DNA from: Euzebyales bacterium
Lineage (GTDB): Bacteria > Actinomycetota > Nitriliruptoria > Euzebyales > Egibacteraceae
Reading direction: 5' to 3'
DNA: 44,826 bases
Assembly: GCA_013695145.1 (NCBI GenBank)
Contig: JACDBB010000153.1
Location: 1-44,826, forward strand
This document shows positions 1-6,943 of the stretch, one piece after another (the stretch's first letter is position 1; every line of letters begins with the position of its first letter). The translations under genes and the position numbers were made by a program. Under the pieces are notes generated by a model. It saw only the letters and a list, made by a program, of their open reading frames with translations. It ran no database searches and was not told the DNA's origin.

Positions 1-273
1 AGATTGTGAGAATCGCCTCCGCAGGCTCCGGCGATTCACGTGTCAGCAGGTCATGGGGCTGGCGCCCCACCCCGGATGATGAGAATCGCCTGTCGCAGGC
101 TAGTTCGGCACTGTGTCGGAACTGCCACGCATAGCGTAGGAATCTCGACACGGTGTCGACCCGGGGGGGCTCCGGCGATTCACGTGTCAGCATCTCATGG
201 CCATCGCTGCGCGATGGCCACAACCGAGATTGTGAGAATCGCCCTCGCAGGCTCGGGCGCATTCACGTGTCAG
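1..273. repeat. Mosaic hairpin repeat array (three core copies)
   Basis: The first 309 bases hold no convincing gene. They carry three copies of a core that begins GATTGTGAGAATCGCC, runs through GCAGGCT and ends GGCGATTCACGTGTCAG or GGCGCATTCACGTGTCAG: at 1-48, 75-192 and 228-273. Copies 1 and 3 are short (about 46 bp). Copy 2 carries an extra 70 bp (102-171) after GCAGGCT. Hairpins separate the copies: TGGGGC/GCCCCA at 55-69, and TGGCCATCGC/GCGATGGCCA at 198-220. The core can itself fold through GAATCGCC/GGCGATTC. A fourth, long copy lies at 3691-3840. The layout resembles REP/BIME-type interspersed elements of other bacteria. The array may be cut by the window edge. Confidence 0.85.
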
Positions 274-274
274 G

Positions 275-298
275 GACGGTCCCGCACCCGCGACCGTC
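275..298. promoter_or_regulatory. Inverted repeat just upstream of the GntR gene
   Basis: GACGGTC (275-281) and GACCGTC (292-298) form a perfect 7-bp inverted repeat with a 10-bp spacer, 11 bases before the chosen start of the GntR/FadR gene. It could be an autoregulatory operator or a leader hairpin. The sequence does not decide between them, and it does not match a FadR-type consensus that I know. Confidence 0.3.
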
Positions 299-309
299 AT
301 GGAAGCGAG

Positions 310-1023
310 ATGACCGCACCGATGGGTAGGACCCGCGCATACGAGCGTCTGAGCGACTGGTTGCTGTCCCACATCGCGAACACCCGGATGCTGGTCGGCG
401 ACCAGTTCCCGCCTGAGCGGGAATTGGCCAAGCGCTTCGGGGCCAGCCGGGCGTCTGTGCGCCAGGCGCTCGCGGCCCTGGAGTCGCAGGGCATCATCGC
501 GGTGCGCCAGGGCGACGGCACCTACCTGCGCCGGCAGCCGGAGCAGCAAAGGACGATCCAGTCGATGCTGGAGCGCCGCAAGCGCCTGCCGGAGGTGCTG
601 GAGGCCCGCGCGGCGCTCGAGGTGAACCTCGCCGGCCTGGCCGCGCGCCGGCGCGACGCCACCGACCTGGCAAGCATGCGAGCGGCTCTCGAAACGATGG
701 ACACTGACATCGCGGAGGGCGGGATCGGCGCCGAGGGCGACGAACGGTTCCATGCCGCGGTCACGGCGGCAGCGCACAACAAGCTGATGGCGGAGCTGAT
801 GTCCTACCTGGCGGGGCTCATCCACGAGACACGCCTGGAGTCGCTGACCGAGCCGGGGAGACCCCCGCGGTCCAGCGCCCAGCACCGCCGGATCGCGGAG
901 GCGATCGAGCGGTCGGACGTGGCCGGCGCCGAGGCGGCCATGCGCGAGCACATCCAGCTGGTCGGCGACGTCGCGATCCTCGCCGACGATCTGCCTGTGC
1001 TCCGAGCCGAAGGCGGCCCATGA
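310..1023 (+). CDS. FadR/GntR-family transcriptional regulator (FCD domain)
   Basis: A 237-residue regulator. The N-terminal winged helix-turn-helix (about residues 10-75) has the GntR signature, with RELAKRFGASRASVRQAL followed by LESQGIIAVRQGDGTYL. The C-terminal part (about 90-225) is an all-helical FCD effector domain with the expected spaced acidic and His residues (ERFHAAV, later QHRRIAEA and REHIQL) that bind a metal and a small carboxylate in this family. The frame is open back to base 40, but that stretch is mosaic repeat, so I start at ATG 310, preceded by GGAAGCGAG. It overlaps the next gene by ATGA. FCD regulators often control organic-acid catabolism; the likely targets are the HAD and MFS genes, and perhaps the oxidase further on. 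The ligand is unknown. Confidence 0.9.
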   Translation: MTAPMGRTRAYERLSDWLLSHIANTRMLVGDQFPPERELAKRFGASRASVRQALAALESQGIIAVRQGDGTYLRRQPEQQRTIQSMLERRKRLPEVLEARAALEVNLAGLAARRRDATDLASMRAALETMDTDIAEGGIGAEGDERFHAAVTAAAHNKLMAELMSYLAGLIHETRLESLTEPGRPPRSSAQHRRIAEAIERSDVAGAEAAMREHIQLVGDVAILADDLPVLRAEGGP

Positions 1024-1697
1024 ATCCTCCGACGACACCGAGCGCCGTTACCTTTGACGTCTACAGCGCGCTGGTCGACTCGCGAGCAGGCGGCAGCGCG
1101 GCGTTCGCGCGGCTGCAGCGTCGCCATGTCTGGCACGTCGATCCCGAGGAGCTGTTCGTCGACTGGGACGCCCGCAACAAGGAACTCCAAGCGTGCTGCG
1201 ATCCCTTCGTGCCGTTCCGCGCACTGGCGCGGCGAGCGATGGCGGACATGTGCGCCCAGCGGGGCCTGCCAGGCGACGTCGACGCCGCCACCGACGCGCT
1301 GCTGTCCTCCATGGCGAGCTGGCCGGCCTATCCCGATGTGCCGGAGGCGCTCGAGGCCGTGGGGCGTACGCACCGTGTCGCACTGCTCAGCAACATCGAC
1401 GACGACCTGCTGGCCGCGACCAGCGTCGGCTCGTGGACCGCCTTGCGCATCACCTCCCAACAGGCCGGCGCCTACAAGCCGCGCGCCGCCCTGTACCGCT
1501 GCGCCCTCGACCGGCTCGGGGGCGACCTGGTGCACGTGCCGGCGTCGGCGCGCGACGTCCGCGGGGCGCTCGAGGCGGGCCTGGACGTCATCCGGGTGGT
1601 GCGCCCCGGCCACCGGCTCGACCCTGACGGGCCGCAACCGCGCCGCGAGGTCCACGATCTGCGCGACATCGTGGACCTGCTGACCAGCCAGCGGTGA
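1020..1697 (+). CDS. HAD-superfamily hydrolase, haloacid-dehalogenase-like
   Basis: A 225-residue HAD protein. Motif I is TFDVYSALVDS, with the nucleophile Asp near residue 11. Position Asp+2 is Tyr, as in L-2-haloacid dehalogenases (FDxYGTL) rather than the Asp of HAD phosphatases. Motif II is ALLSNIDDD, motif III AYKPRAALY, and motif IV appears as SARDVRGALEAG. This pattern favours type II haloacid-dehalogenase-like chemistry, attack on C-halogen or a similar C-2 substituent of small acids, but many proteins with these motifs are uncharacterised. The start ATG overlaps the regulator's stop (ATGA) and its stop overlaps the start of the MFS gene, so all three are translationally coupled. The protein should be cytosolic. 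Confidence 0.85.
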   Translation: MNPPTTPSAVTFDVYSALVDSRAGGSAAFARLQRRHVWHVDPEELFVDWDARNKELQACCDPFVPFRALARRAMADMCAQRGLPGDVDAATDALLSSMASWPAYPDVPEALEAVGRTHRVALLSNIDDDLLAATSVGSWTALRITSQQAGAYKPRAALYRCALDRLGGDLVHVPASARDVRGALEAGLDVIRVVRPGHRLDPDGPQPRREVHDLRDIVDLLTSQR

Positions 1698-2911
1698 TGC
1701 GCCGACCGAGTGCGACCTTCCGGGCCGTCGCAGCGGCCCTCGTCTGCACCGCCCAGGGCCTGTTGCCCGTCTCGATGCTGGGCGGCCTCGCGGTCCAGAT
1801 CCAGCGTGAACTCGCGCTGGACGAGCAGGGCCTGGGCGCCGCCGTCACCGTCTTCTTCGCCGTCTCCGCCGTGGGCTCGGCCCCGGCCGGAAGGCTCCTG
1901 CAGCGGATCGGCCCCTACCCGGGGATGGCCGCGACCGCGGCGCTCAGTGCGGTCGCGCTGGTCGGCATCGCCACCGCGGCGACGTCGTGGACCGTCCTGG
2001 TCGGCTTCCTGATCGTGGCCGGAATGGGCAACGCCATCGCGCAGCCCGCGGCGAACCTGCTGCTCGCCTCCGGGGTTCCGCACGCTCGGCAGGGACTGCT
2101 GTTCGGCATCAAGCAGGCGGCGGTGCCCGTCACGACGCTGCTCGCCGGCCTGTCGGTGCCCGCACTGGGACTCACCGTGGGATGGCGCTGGGCATTCGTC
2201 CTCGCCGTCGCGGGCTCGGCCGCCCTCCCCCTGCTGGCCCCGCGCCGCGCGAAGGTCCCGCGCGCTCGGGACGAGGTCGTCGCACCGCCGACGGTGGACC
2301 GCTGGCCCCTCGTCGTGGTCGCGGGCGCTGGTTTCCTCGGCGCGGCCGCGGTGAACGCGATGGCGGTGTTCCTGGTCGCCTCGGCGGTCGCGACCGGCAT
2401 CGCGCCCAGCGCCGCCGGCCTCCTCCTCGCGTTCGGCAGCGTGCTCGGCATCACGACGCGGGTGGCCATGGGCTGGGCCGCGGACCGCCGCGACGGTCGG
2501 CACCTGCGGGTGGTGAGCCAGCTGCTGGTCGCGGGCGCGGTCGGGTTCACGCTGCTGGCCCTGGGCACGCCCGCGGCGCTGTACGTGGTCGGCACGGTCG
2601 TGGCCTTCGGCGCGGGCTGGGGGTGGAACGGGCTGTTCACGTTCGCCGTCGTGCGCAGCTACCCGGCGGCCGCCGCCACGGCAACCGGGATCACGCAGAC
2701 GGGTCTGTGGCTCGGCGGGATGGTGGGGCCGCTGGCCTTCGGCGTGATCGCCTCGCGCGCGTCCTTCGCGGCGGCCTGGCTCGCCGGGGCGGTGGTCATG
2801 GTCCTCGCCGCAGGGACCTGCCTCGTGGGTCGCCACCTGATCATGCGGGCCAGGACGCGGCGCGCGGAGCCTGCGGAGCGAGCCCTGGAGGGCGGGATCG
2901 GAGATGGGTGA
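1694..2911 (+). CDS. MFS transporter
   Basis: A 405-residue polytopic membrane protein with about 12 hydrophobic segments, a cytoplasmic loop in the middle (around RRAKVPRARDE, residues 195-205) and the duplicated 6+6 architecture of the major facilitator superfamily. The motif between helices 2 and 3 is degenerate (GSAPAGRLLQRIGPYPG). The second half has a clearer GWAADRRDGR. Translation may start at GTG 1694, overlapping the HAD stop, or at ATG 1697 directly after it. The C-terminal tail (RRAEPAERALEGGIGDG) is encoded by a copy of a short dispersed repeat (2862-2899). Co-translation with the HAD enzyme suggests uptake of the enzyme's carboxylate substrate; the substrate itself cannot be read from sequence. 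Confidence 0.88.
   Translation: MMRRPSATFRAVAAALVCTAQGLLPVSMLGGLAVQIQRELALDEQGLGAAVTVFFAVSAVGSAPAGRLLQRIGPYPGMAATAALSAVALVGIATAATSWTVLVGFLIVAGMGNAIAQPAANLLLASGVPHARQGLLFGIKQAAVPVTTLLAGLSVPALGLTVGWRWAFVLAVAGSAALPLLAPRRAKVPRARDEVVAPPTVDRWPLVVVAGAGFLGAAAVNAMAVFLVASAVATGIAPSAAGLLLAFGSVLGITTRVAMGWAADRRDGRHLRVVSQLLVAGAVGFTLLALGTPAALYVVGTVVAFGAGWGWNGLFTFAVVRSYPAAAATATGITQTGLWLGGMVGPLAFGVIASRASFAAAWLAGAVVMVLAAGTCLVGRHLIMRARTRRAEPAERALEGGIGDG
2862..2899 (+). repeat. Short GAGC-rich dispersed repeat, copy in the MFS 3' end
   Basis: Shares the core CTGCGGAGCGAGCCCT, then GAGGGCGGG and ATC, with the element at 8136-8181; only single-base differences separate the two over about 35 bases. This copy is translated as the last residues of the MFS transporter. 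GGGTGAGGGCG follows immediately, echoing the GGTGAGGGCG that opens the 8136 copy. Confidence 0.65.
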
Positions 2912-2918
2912 GGGCGCC

Positions 2919-3662
2919 TCAGGCGCCGAGCGCGTCGACGACCAGCTTGCCGCCCATCAGCACGAGGACCCCGAGCACCAGGTAATCGAACCGGCGGCGG
3001 TCCAGCCGCCTGGCCAGCCGCATCCCGAGCGGCAGAACCAGCAGCACGGGGACCAGCGCCAGCGCGCTCTCCACCAGCCGGTCGCGGGTGTACAGGCCCA
3101 CGCCGGCGAGCACGGCCACCTGGACGGCGGCGAACAGCTGGAACTGCGCGGTGATGGCGAACACATAAGAGCGGGGCGGCAGGCGGAACGCGTGGACGTA
3201 GGTGGCAACGAGGGGCCCCGCGATGCCGGTGGCCCCTTGCAGGACGCCCCCGGCGAAGCCCATCGGGGGGGACAGCCAGCGGGTCACCGGTTCGGGGAGG
3301 GCAAAGGCGGGGCGCAGCAGCGAGATGGCGACGTACGCGACGATGATCCCGGCCAGCGCCAGGGACAGCGACCGCGCGTGGAGGTTGGTCAGCGCCCAGA
3401 CGCCCGCCCCCACGCCGACGGCCCCGCAGGCCAGCATGCCGGGCAGGTGCCGTGTGCCCCCGGCGTGGTGCCGGTGCTCCCACAGCAGCCAGGAGTTGGT
3501 GACGACGGTGGGGATCGCCATCACCACGACAGCGCGCTCGACGCCCAGGAAGCCGGCCATGACCGGGATCGCGATCGTCGGCAGCCCCGACCCGGTGACC
3601 CCCTTGGTCAGGGCACCCGCGACCATGGCTGCAACGATCACGGCCAGCGCCTCGCCGCCCAT
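2919..3662 (-). CDS. TauE/SafE-family permease
   Basis: A 247-residue membrane protein with about eight hydrophobic segments in two similar halves. The N-terminal GALTKGVTGSGLPTIAIPVM and the mid-protein GFAGGVLQGATGIAGPLVA are the paired Gly-rich motifs of the TauE/SafE family (Pfam 'sulfite exporter TauE/SafE'), whose members export sulfite, sulfoacetate or other small organic acids. The start is ATG 3662. It is convergent with the MFS gene (7-base gap) and lies downstream of the FAD/Fe-S oxidase in the same direction, separated by a mosaic repeat copy. It may serve the same small-acid metabolism, but the substrate is unassigned. Confidence 0.88.
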   Translation of the reverse strand: MGGEALAVIVAAMVAGALTKGVTGSGLPTIAIPVMAGFLGVERAVVVMAIPTVVTNSWLLWEHRHHAGGTRHLPGMLACGAVGVGAGVWALTNLHARSLSLALAGIIVAYVAISLLRPAFALPEPVTRWLSPPMGFAGGVLQGATGIAGPLVATYVHAFRLPPRSYVFAITAQFQLFAAVQVAVLAGVGLYTRDRLVESALALVPVLLVLPLGMRLARRLDRRRFDYLVLGVLVLMGGKLVVDALGA

Positions 3663-3690
3663 GCGGGTCGCCCGTCAGCCCGTCAGCGGC

Positions 3691-3840
3691 TCATGGCCAT
3701 CGCTGCGCGATGGCCACAGCCGGGGATTGTGAGAATCGCCTCCGCAGGCTGCTCCGACACTGTGTCGGAACAGCCGCGCATAGCGCAGGAATCTCGACAG
3801 GGTGTCGACCCGGGGCGCTCGGGCGCATTCACGGCTCAGG
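3691..3840. repeat. Mosaic hairpin repeat, long copy
   Basis: A fourth copy of the element at 1-273. It starts with the hairpin TGGCCATCGC/GCGATGGCCA (3694-3716), identical to that at 198-220, followed by the core GATTGTGAGAATCGCC (3725-3740). A 69-bp insert follows (3751-3819), then the closing GGGCGCATTCACG. The insert holds a near-perfect 27-bp palindrome (3748-3774, GCTGCTCCGACAC-T-GTGTCGGAACAGC) and a second hairpin (TCGACA/TGTCGA, 3794-3808). The element fills the gap between tauE and the upstream oxidase gene and supplies that gene's stop codon. Confidence 0.85.
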
Positions 3841-6769
3841 CGGTCACGGCGGCGTGCAGCAGCTCTACGGGGTGCTGCGCCCGCCGTCGGGTGCCGTGGG
3901 CGATCTGCTGGCGACAGGACACCCCGGTGGCTGCGATCAAGGTGGCCTCGGGTTCGGCGTCGACGGCGGGGAAGAGCCGCTGCCCGCCGATGGCCAACGA
4001 CAGGTCGTAGTGCTCCGCCTCGAATCCGAACGAGCCGGCCATGCCGCAGCAGCCGGCGTCGAGCTCGACGACCTCGGCGCCCGGCAGCCGTTCGAGGAGC
4101 GCGACGGTGGCGGCGGTGCCGGCCAGGGCCTTCTGGTGGCAGTGGCCGTGCAGCAGGATTCGGCGACCGCTCATCGCCGACCCGGGTGGCGGCGCCAGGG
4201 CACCGTCGTCGATTGCCTCCGCCAGCAGCTCCTCGATGAGCCGCGCCTGCCCGGCGACGGCTGCCGCGCCGGGATCCCCCGCCAGCAGCATGGGGTGCTC
4301 CTCGCGCAGGGTCAGCAGGCAGGACGGCTCACAGCCGACGATCGGCACGCCCCGCCGGGCGTCCGGCGCGAGGCGCTCGACCATCGCCCGCGCGCTGGCC
4401 TTGGCGTCGTCGAGCAGCCCCTTGGAGATGGCGGCGCGGCCGCAGCAACCTCGCGCCTCCAGCCGCACGCGCCAGCCGGCGCGCTCGAGCAGGTCGACGG
4501 CCGCGCGACCGATCCCCGGCTCGGTGAAGCTGGTGAACGAGTCGGCGAGCAGCACCACGTCGCCGCGGGGCGCCGGCCAGGTGGGTGCCGTCCGCCTGGC
4601 GAACCAGCGCGGCAGGGTGTCCCGCGCGAACGTCGGCAGCGGCCTGCGGTGGTCGATGCCGACCAGCCGCTCCAGCAGCCGGCGCGTCGGCGCGAGCGAC
4701 AGCGGCCAGTTGGACATGGGCGCCAGCGCCGACCCGACCCGGTTCAGGCGGCGGACGCCTGCGAACAGGCGCGCCCGCAGCGGCGTGCCGTGCTCGGCGT
4801 GGTAGGCGTGCAGGAACTCGCTCTTCATGGTCGCCATGTCGACCGACAGGGGGCACTCGGCCTTGCACGCCTTGCACTCCAGGCACAGGTCGAGGATCTC
4901 GTGGAGGCGCTCGTCACCGAGCGCGGCGCGAGGGTCGGGCGACGACAGTGCCTTCACCAGCGCGTTCGCGCGGCCGCGGGTCGAGTGCTCCTCCTCGCGC
5001 GTGGCCATGTACGACGGGCACATCGTTCCGCCGGTGTCCGCGGACTTGCGGCAGGCGCCGATGCGCATGCACCTGTTGGCGGCGTCCCGCAGGCCGGTCG
5101 GCCCGCCGAAGTCGAACACCGTCGGCAGCGCGTGCGCGGGTGGCAGAGCGGGCTCGCGGAGGTGATCGGTCATCGCGGGCGCGTCCACCACCTTGCCGGG
5201 GTTCATGCGCCCGTCAGGGTCGAAGATGCGCTTCACCTGGCGCATCGCCTCGTACAGATCGTCACCGAACAGCTGCCGGTTGAACTCGCTGCGCGCCAGG
5301 CCGTCGCCGTGCTCGCTGGAGTTGATGCCGCCGTAGGTGGTGACGAGCTCGGCCACCTCGCGAGCGACGCGGTGCATGGTCTCGACCTGTCCGGGGCGGG
5401 TCAGGTCCATGAACGGGCGCACGTGCAGGCAGCCAGCGGAGGCGTGGCCGTAGAAGCCCGCGCGCAGGCCGTGGCGGTCGAGGAGCGCGGCCAGGTCGCG
5501 GGTGTAGGCCGCGAGACGCCGAGGATCGACCGCGGTGTCCTCCACGAAGGCGAGCGAGCGCTCCTTGCCGCGGCCCGCGGCCATCAGCAAGCCCAGGCCA
5601 GCCTTGCGCAGCGCGCGCGTCTGCCGCCGCCGGGCAGCGGTCTCAGCGCGGATGACCGCGTAGCCGTGCCGCTCGCGCGCCCAGCGCCGCTCGAGCGCCT
5701 CGATGCCCGCCCTGGCCTCGGCGGGTGTGTCGGCGTGGAACTCCACGAACAGCAGCGCCGACGGGTCACCGTCCAGGAACGACGCGAGGTGGCGGTGCTC
5801 GGGCGACTGCCGAGACAGGTCCAGGATCGTCCGGTCGACCAGCTCCACCCCCGCCGCGCCCACGCTCATCGCGTCCATCGTCGCGTCGATCGCGGCGGGT
5901 GTGGACGCGAAGTGCCCCACCGCGACCATCACGGCCCGTGGCACCGGCACCAGGCGCACGGTCGCCTCGGTGACGGCGAGCAGTGTGCCCTCGCTGCCGA
6001 CGGCGAGCCTGGCGAGGTCGAAGGCGCCGTCGGCGGAGAGCCGGTCCAGCCGGTAACCGCCGGCGCGCCGCCAGAACGCTCCGAAACCCGACGCGACGGC
6101 CTCCCGGTTGGCCTCCAGCACGCGCGGCAGCTCTGCGTACAGGCGCGCCTCCAGGGTGTCGGTCCCGGCTCGCCTGGCGGCCTCAGCGGCCTCGACGCGC
6201 TCGAGGCGCGCGCCGCTGGCGTCGGCCAGGACGGCGTCGAGGCCGTCGACGTGGTCGACGGTCATCCCGTAACGGGCGGAACGCGCGCCGCACGAGTTGT
6301 TGCCGATCATCCCCCCGAGGGTGGCGCGGTCGCTCGTCGACGTGTCCGGGGCGAACATCAGTCCGTGCGGCGCTGCCGCCCGGTTGAGGCTGTCCTGCAC
6401 GACGCCGGGCTGGACGCGAGCCGTGCGCGCCTCCGGGTCCAGGTCCACGATCCGGTCCAGGTGGCGGGAGCAGTCGAGCACGACCGCCCTCCCGACGGTC
6501 TGACCGCAATGGCTGGTGCCCGCGCCGCGCGGGAGCACGGGGACGCCGAAGCGCCCGGCCACGGCGACCGCGGCCGCCACATCGTCGGCGTGGCGCGGGA
6601 AGGCGACGCCGAGCGGCTCGATCGCGTACATGCTGGCGTCGGTGGAGAACAGGTGACGCGTATAGGCGTCGAACCGCACGTCGCCGTCCAGCTCACGGTC
6701 CAGGGCGATCGCCAGATCGCCGGCGCGGTCGCGCTGACCGGCTGGGCGTGCGGTCGTCGGCCGACCCAC
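3836..6769 (-). CDS. FAD/Fe-S 2-hydroxyacid dehydrogenase (GlcD-GlcF/YdiJ-type fusion)
   Basis: A 977-residue, two-module oxidoreductase. The N-terminal half is a VAO/GlcD-type flavoprotein: the FAD-binding loop PRGAGTSHCGQTVG lies near residue 75 and GGMIGNNSCGARSARYG near 150, followed by the FAD-oxidase C-terminal domain. The second half has two cysteine clusters, CMRIGACRKS...MCPSY and CLECKACKAECP, for two 4Fe-4S centres, then two CCG domains (EARGCCGR and LDAGCCGMAGSFG). Relatives oxidise D-lactate, glycolate or D-2-hydroxyglutarate and pass electrons to the membrane quinone pool. I start at GTG 6769, 10 bases after AGGAG; GTG 6778 is an alternative. Divergence from an aminotransferase that uses glyoxylate makes a glycolate- or 2-hydroxyacid-type substrate likely. 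Confidence 0.88.
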   Translation of the reverse strand: MGRPTTARPAGQRDRAGDLAIALDRELDGDVRFDAYTRHLFSTDASMYAIEPLGVAFPRHADDVAAAVAVAGRFGVPVLPRGAGTSHCGQTVGRAVVLDCSRHLDRIVDLDPEARTARVQPGVVQDSLNRAAAPHGLMFAPDTSTSDRATLGGMIGNNSCGARSARYGMTVDHVDGLDAVLADASGARLERVEAAEAARRAGTDTLEARLYAELPRVLEANREAVASGFGAFWRRAGGYRLDRLSADGAFDLARLAVGSEGTLLAVTEATVRLVPVPRAVMVAVGHFASTPAAIDATMDAMSVGAAGVELVDRTILDLSRQSPEHRHLASFLDGDPSALLFVEFHADTPAEARAGIEALERRWARERHGYAVIRAETAARRRQTRALRKAGLGLLMAAGRGKERSLAFVEDTAVDPRRLAAYTRDLAALLDRHGLRAGFYGHASAGCLHVRPFMDLTRPGQVETMHRVAREVAELVTTYGGINSSEHGDGLARSEFNRQLFGDDLYEAMRQVKRIFDPDGRMNPGKVVDAPAMTDHLREPALPPAHALPTVFDFGGPTGLRDAANRCMRIGACRKSADTGGTMCPSYMATREEEHSTRGRANALVKALSSPDPRAALGDERLHEILDLCLECKACKAECPLSVDMATMKSEFLHAYHAEHGTPLRARLFAGVRRLNRVGSALAPMSNWPLSLAPTRRLLERLVGIDHRRPLPTFARDTLPRWFARRTAPTWPAPRGDVVLLADSFTSFTEPGIGRAAVDLLERAGWRVRLEARGCCGRAAISKGLLDDAKASARAMVERLAPDARRGVPIVGCEPSCLLTLREEHPMLLAGDPGAAAVAGQARLIEELLAEAIDDGALAPPPGSAMSGRRILLHGHCHQKALAGTAATVALLERLPGAEVVELDAGCCGMAGSFGFEAEHYDLSLAIGGQRLFPAVDAEPEATLIAATGVSCRQQIAHGTRRRAQHPVELLHAAVTA

Positions 6770-6784
6770 GGGGCTCACGCTCCT

Positions 6785-6799
6785 TTCCGGATGACGGAA
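6785..6799. promoter_or_regulatory. Palindromic operator-like site 1
   Basis: TTCCG-GATGA-CGGAA: a perfect 5-bp inverted repeat with a 5-bp spacer, just upstream of the oxidase ribosome-binding site and downstream of its predicted start of transcription. It is the best of three related sites in this divergent intergenic region. IclR-family repressors bind short palindromes of this general shape, so the neighbouring IclR protein (8182-8991) is the first candidate. Confidence 0.55.
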
Positions 6800-6821
6800 C
6801 GAATCGCCTGCGATGCGGGCG

Positions 6822-6850
6822 AACCTACGAGCCCGGGGCGCGGCGGTCAA
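6822..6850 (-). promoter_or_regulatory. Predicted promoter of the FAD/Fe-S oxidase gene
   Basis: On the minus strand, TTGACC (6850-6845) and TAGGTT (6827-6822) are separated by 17 bases, a plausible sigma-70-type -35/-10 pair. Transcription would start near 6815, so operator-like site 1 (6785-6799) would lie in the early transcribed region. Confidence 0.45.
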
Positions 6851-6865
6851 GGCGCGCGCACCGCG

Positions 6866-6895
6866 TTGACACCATGACACCACCGATCCTATCCT
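6866..6895 (+). promoter_or_regulatory. Predicted promoter of the aminotransferase gene
   Basis: TTGACA (6866-6871), 18 bases, TATCCT (6890-6895). The predicted start of transcription, near 6902, falls inside operator-like site 2, which overlaps the last base of the -10 element. Protein bound there would be expected to repress. Confidence 0.5.
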
Positions 6896-6930
6896 TCCGC
6901 GTCACGGCATCGCCTTTTCGCATCACGGAA
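6895..6930. promoter_or_regulatory. Tandem palindromic operator-like sites 2 and 3
   Basis: TTCCG-CGTCA-CGGCA (6895-6909) and TTTCG-CATCA-CGGAA (6916-6930) match site 1 (6785-6799), with one arm mismatch each. Their centres are 21 bp apart, two helical turns, which suits two dimers or a tetramer on one DNA face. They overlap the promoter start region of the aminotransferase and end 13 bases before its ATG. Confidence 0.55.
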
Positions 6931-6943
6931 TCGAGTTGGCCAC

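Noticed and set aside
1-273. CRISPR array
   Set aside because: Cores are unequal in length, spacers are themselves hairpins and one recurs at 3692-3717; no cas genes are present.
40-309. N-terminal extension of the GntR-family regulator
   Set aside because: The extra 90 codons are entirely mosaic repeat DNA and the domain begins normally after ATG 310.
6800-6825. Degenerate mosaic repeat copy (GAATCGCCTGCGATGCGGGCG)
   Set aside because: Only eight to ten bases match the core, with no following conserved segment; likely chance in GC-rich DNA.
3710-6877. Plus-strand open frame of over 1,000 codons opposite the FAD/Fe-S oxidase
   Set aside because: In very GC-rich DNA the complementary frame of a real gene often stays open. 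The product has no domains and is Gln/Arg/Gly-rich, while the minus frame has full flavin and Fe-S motifs.
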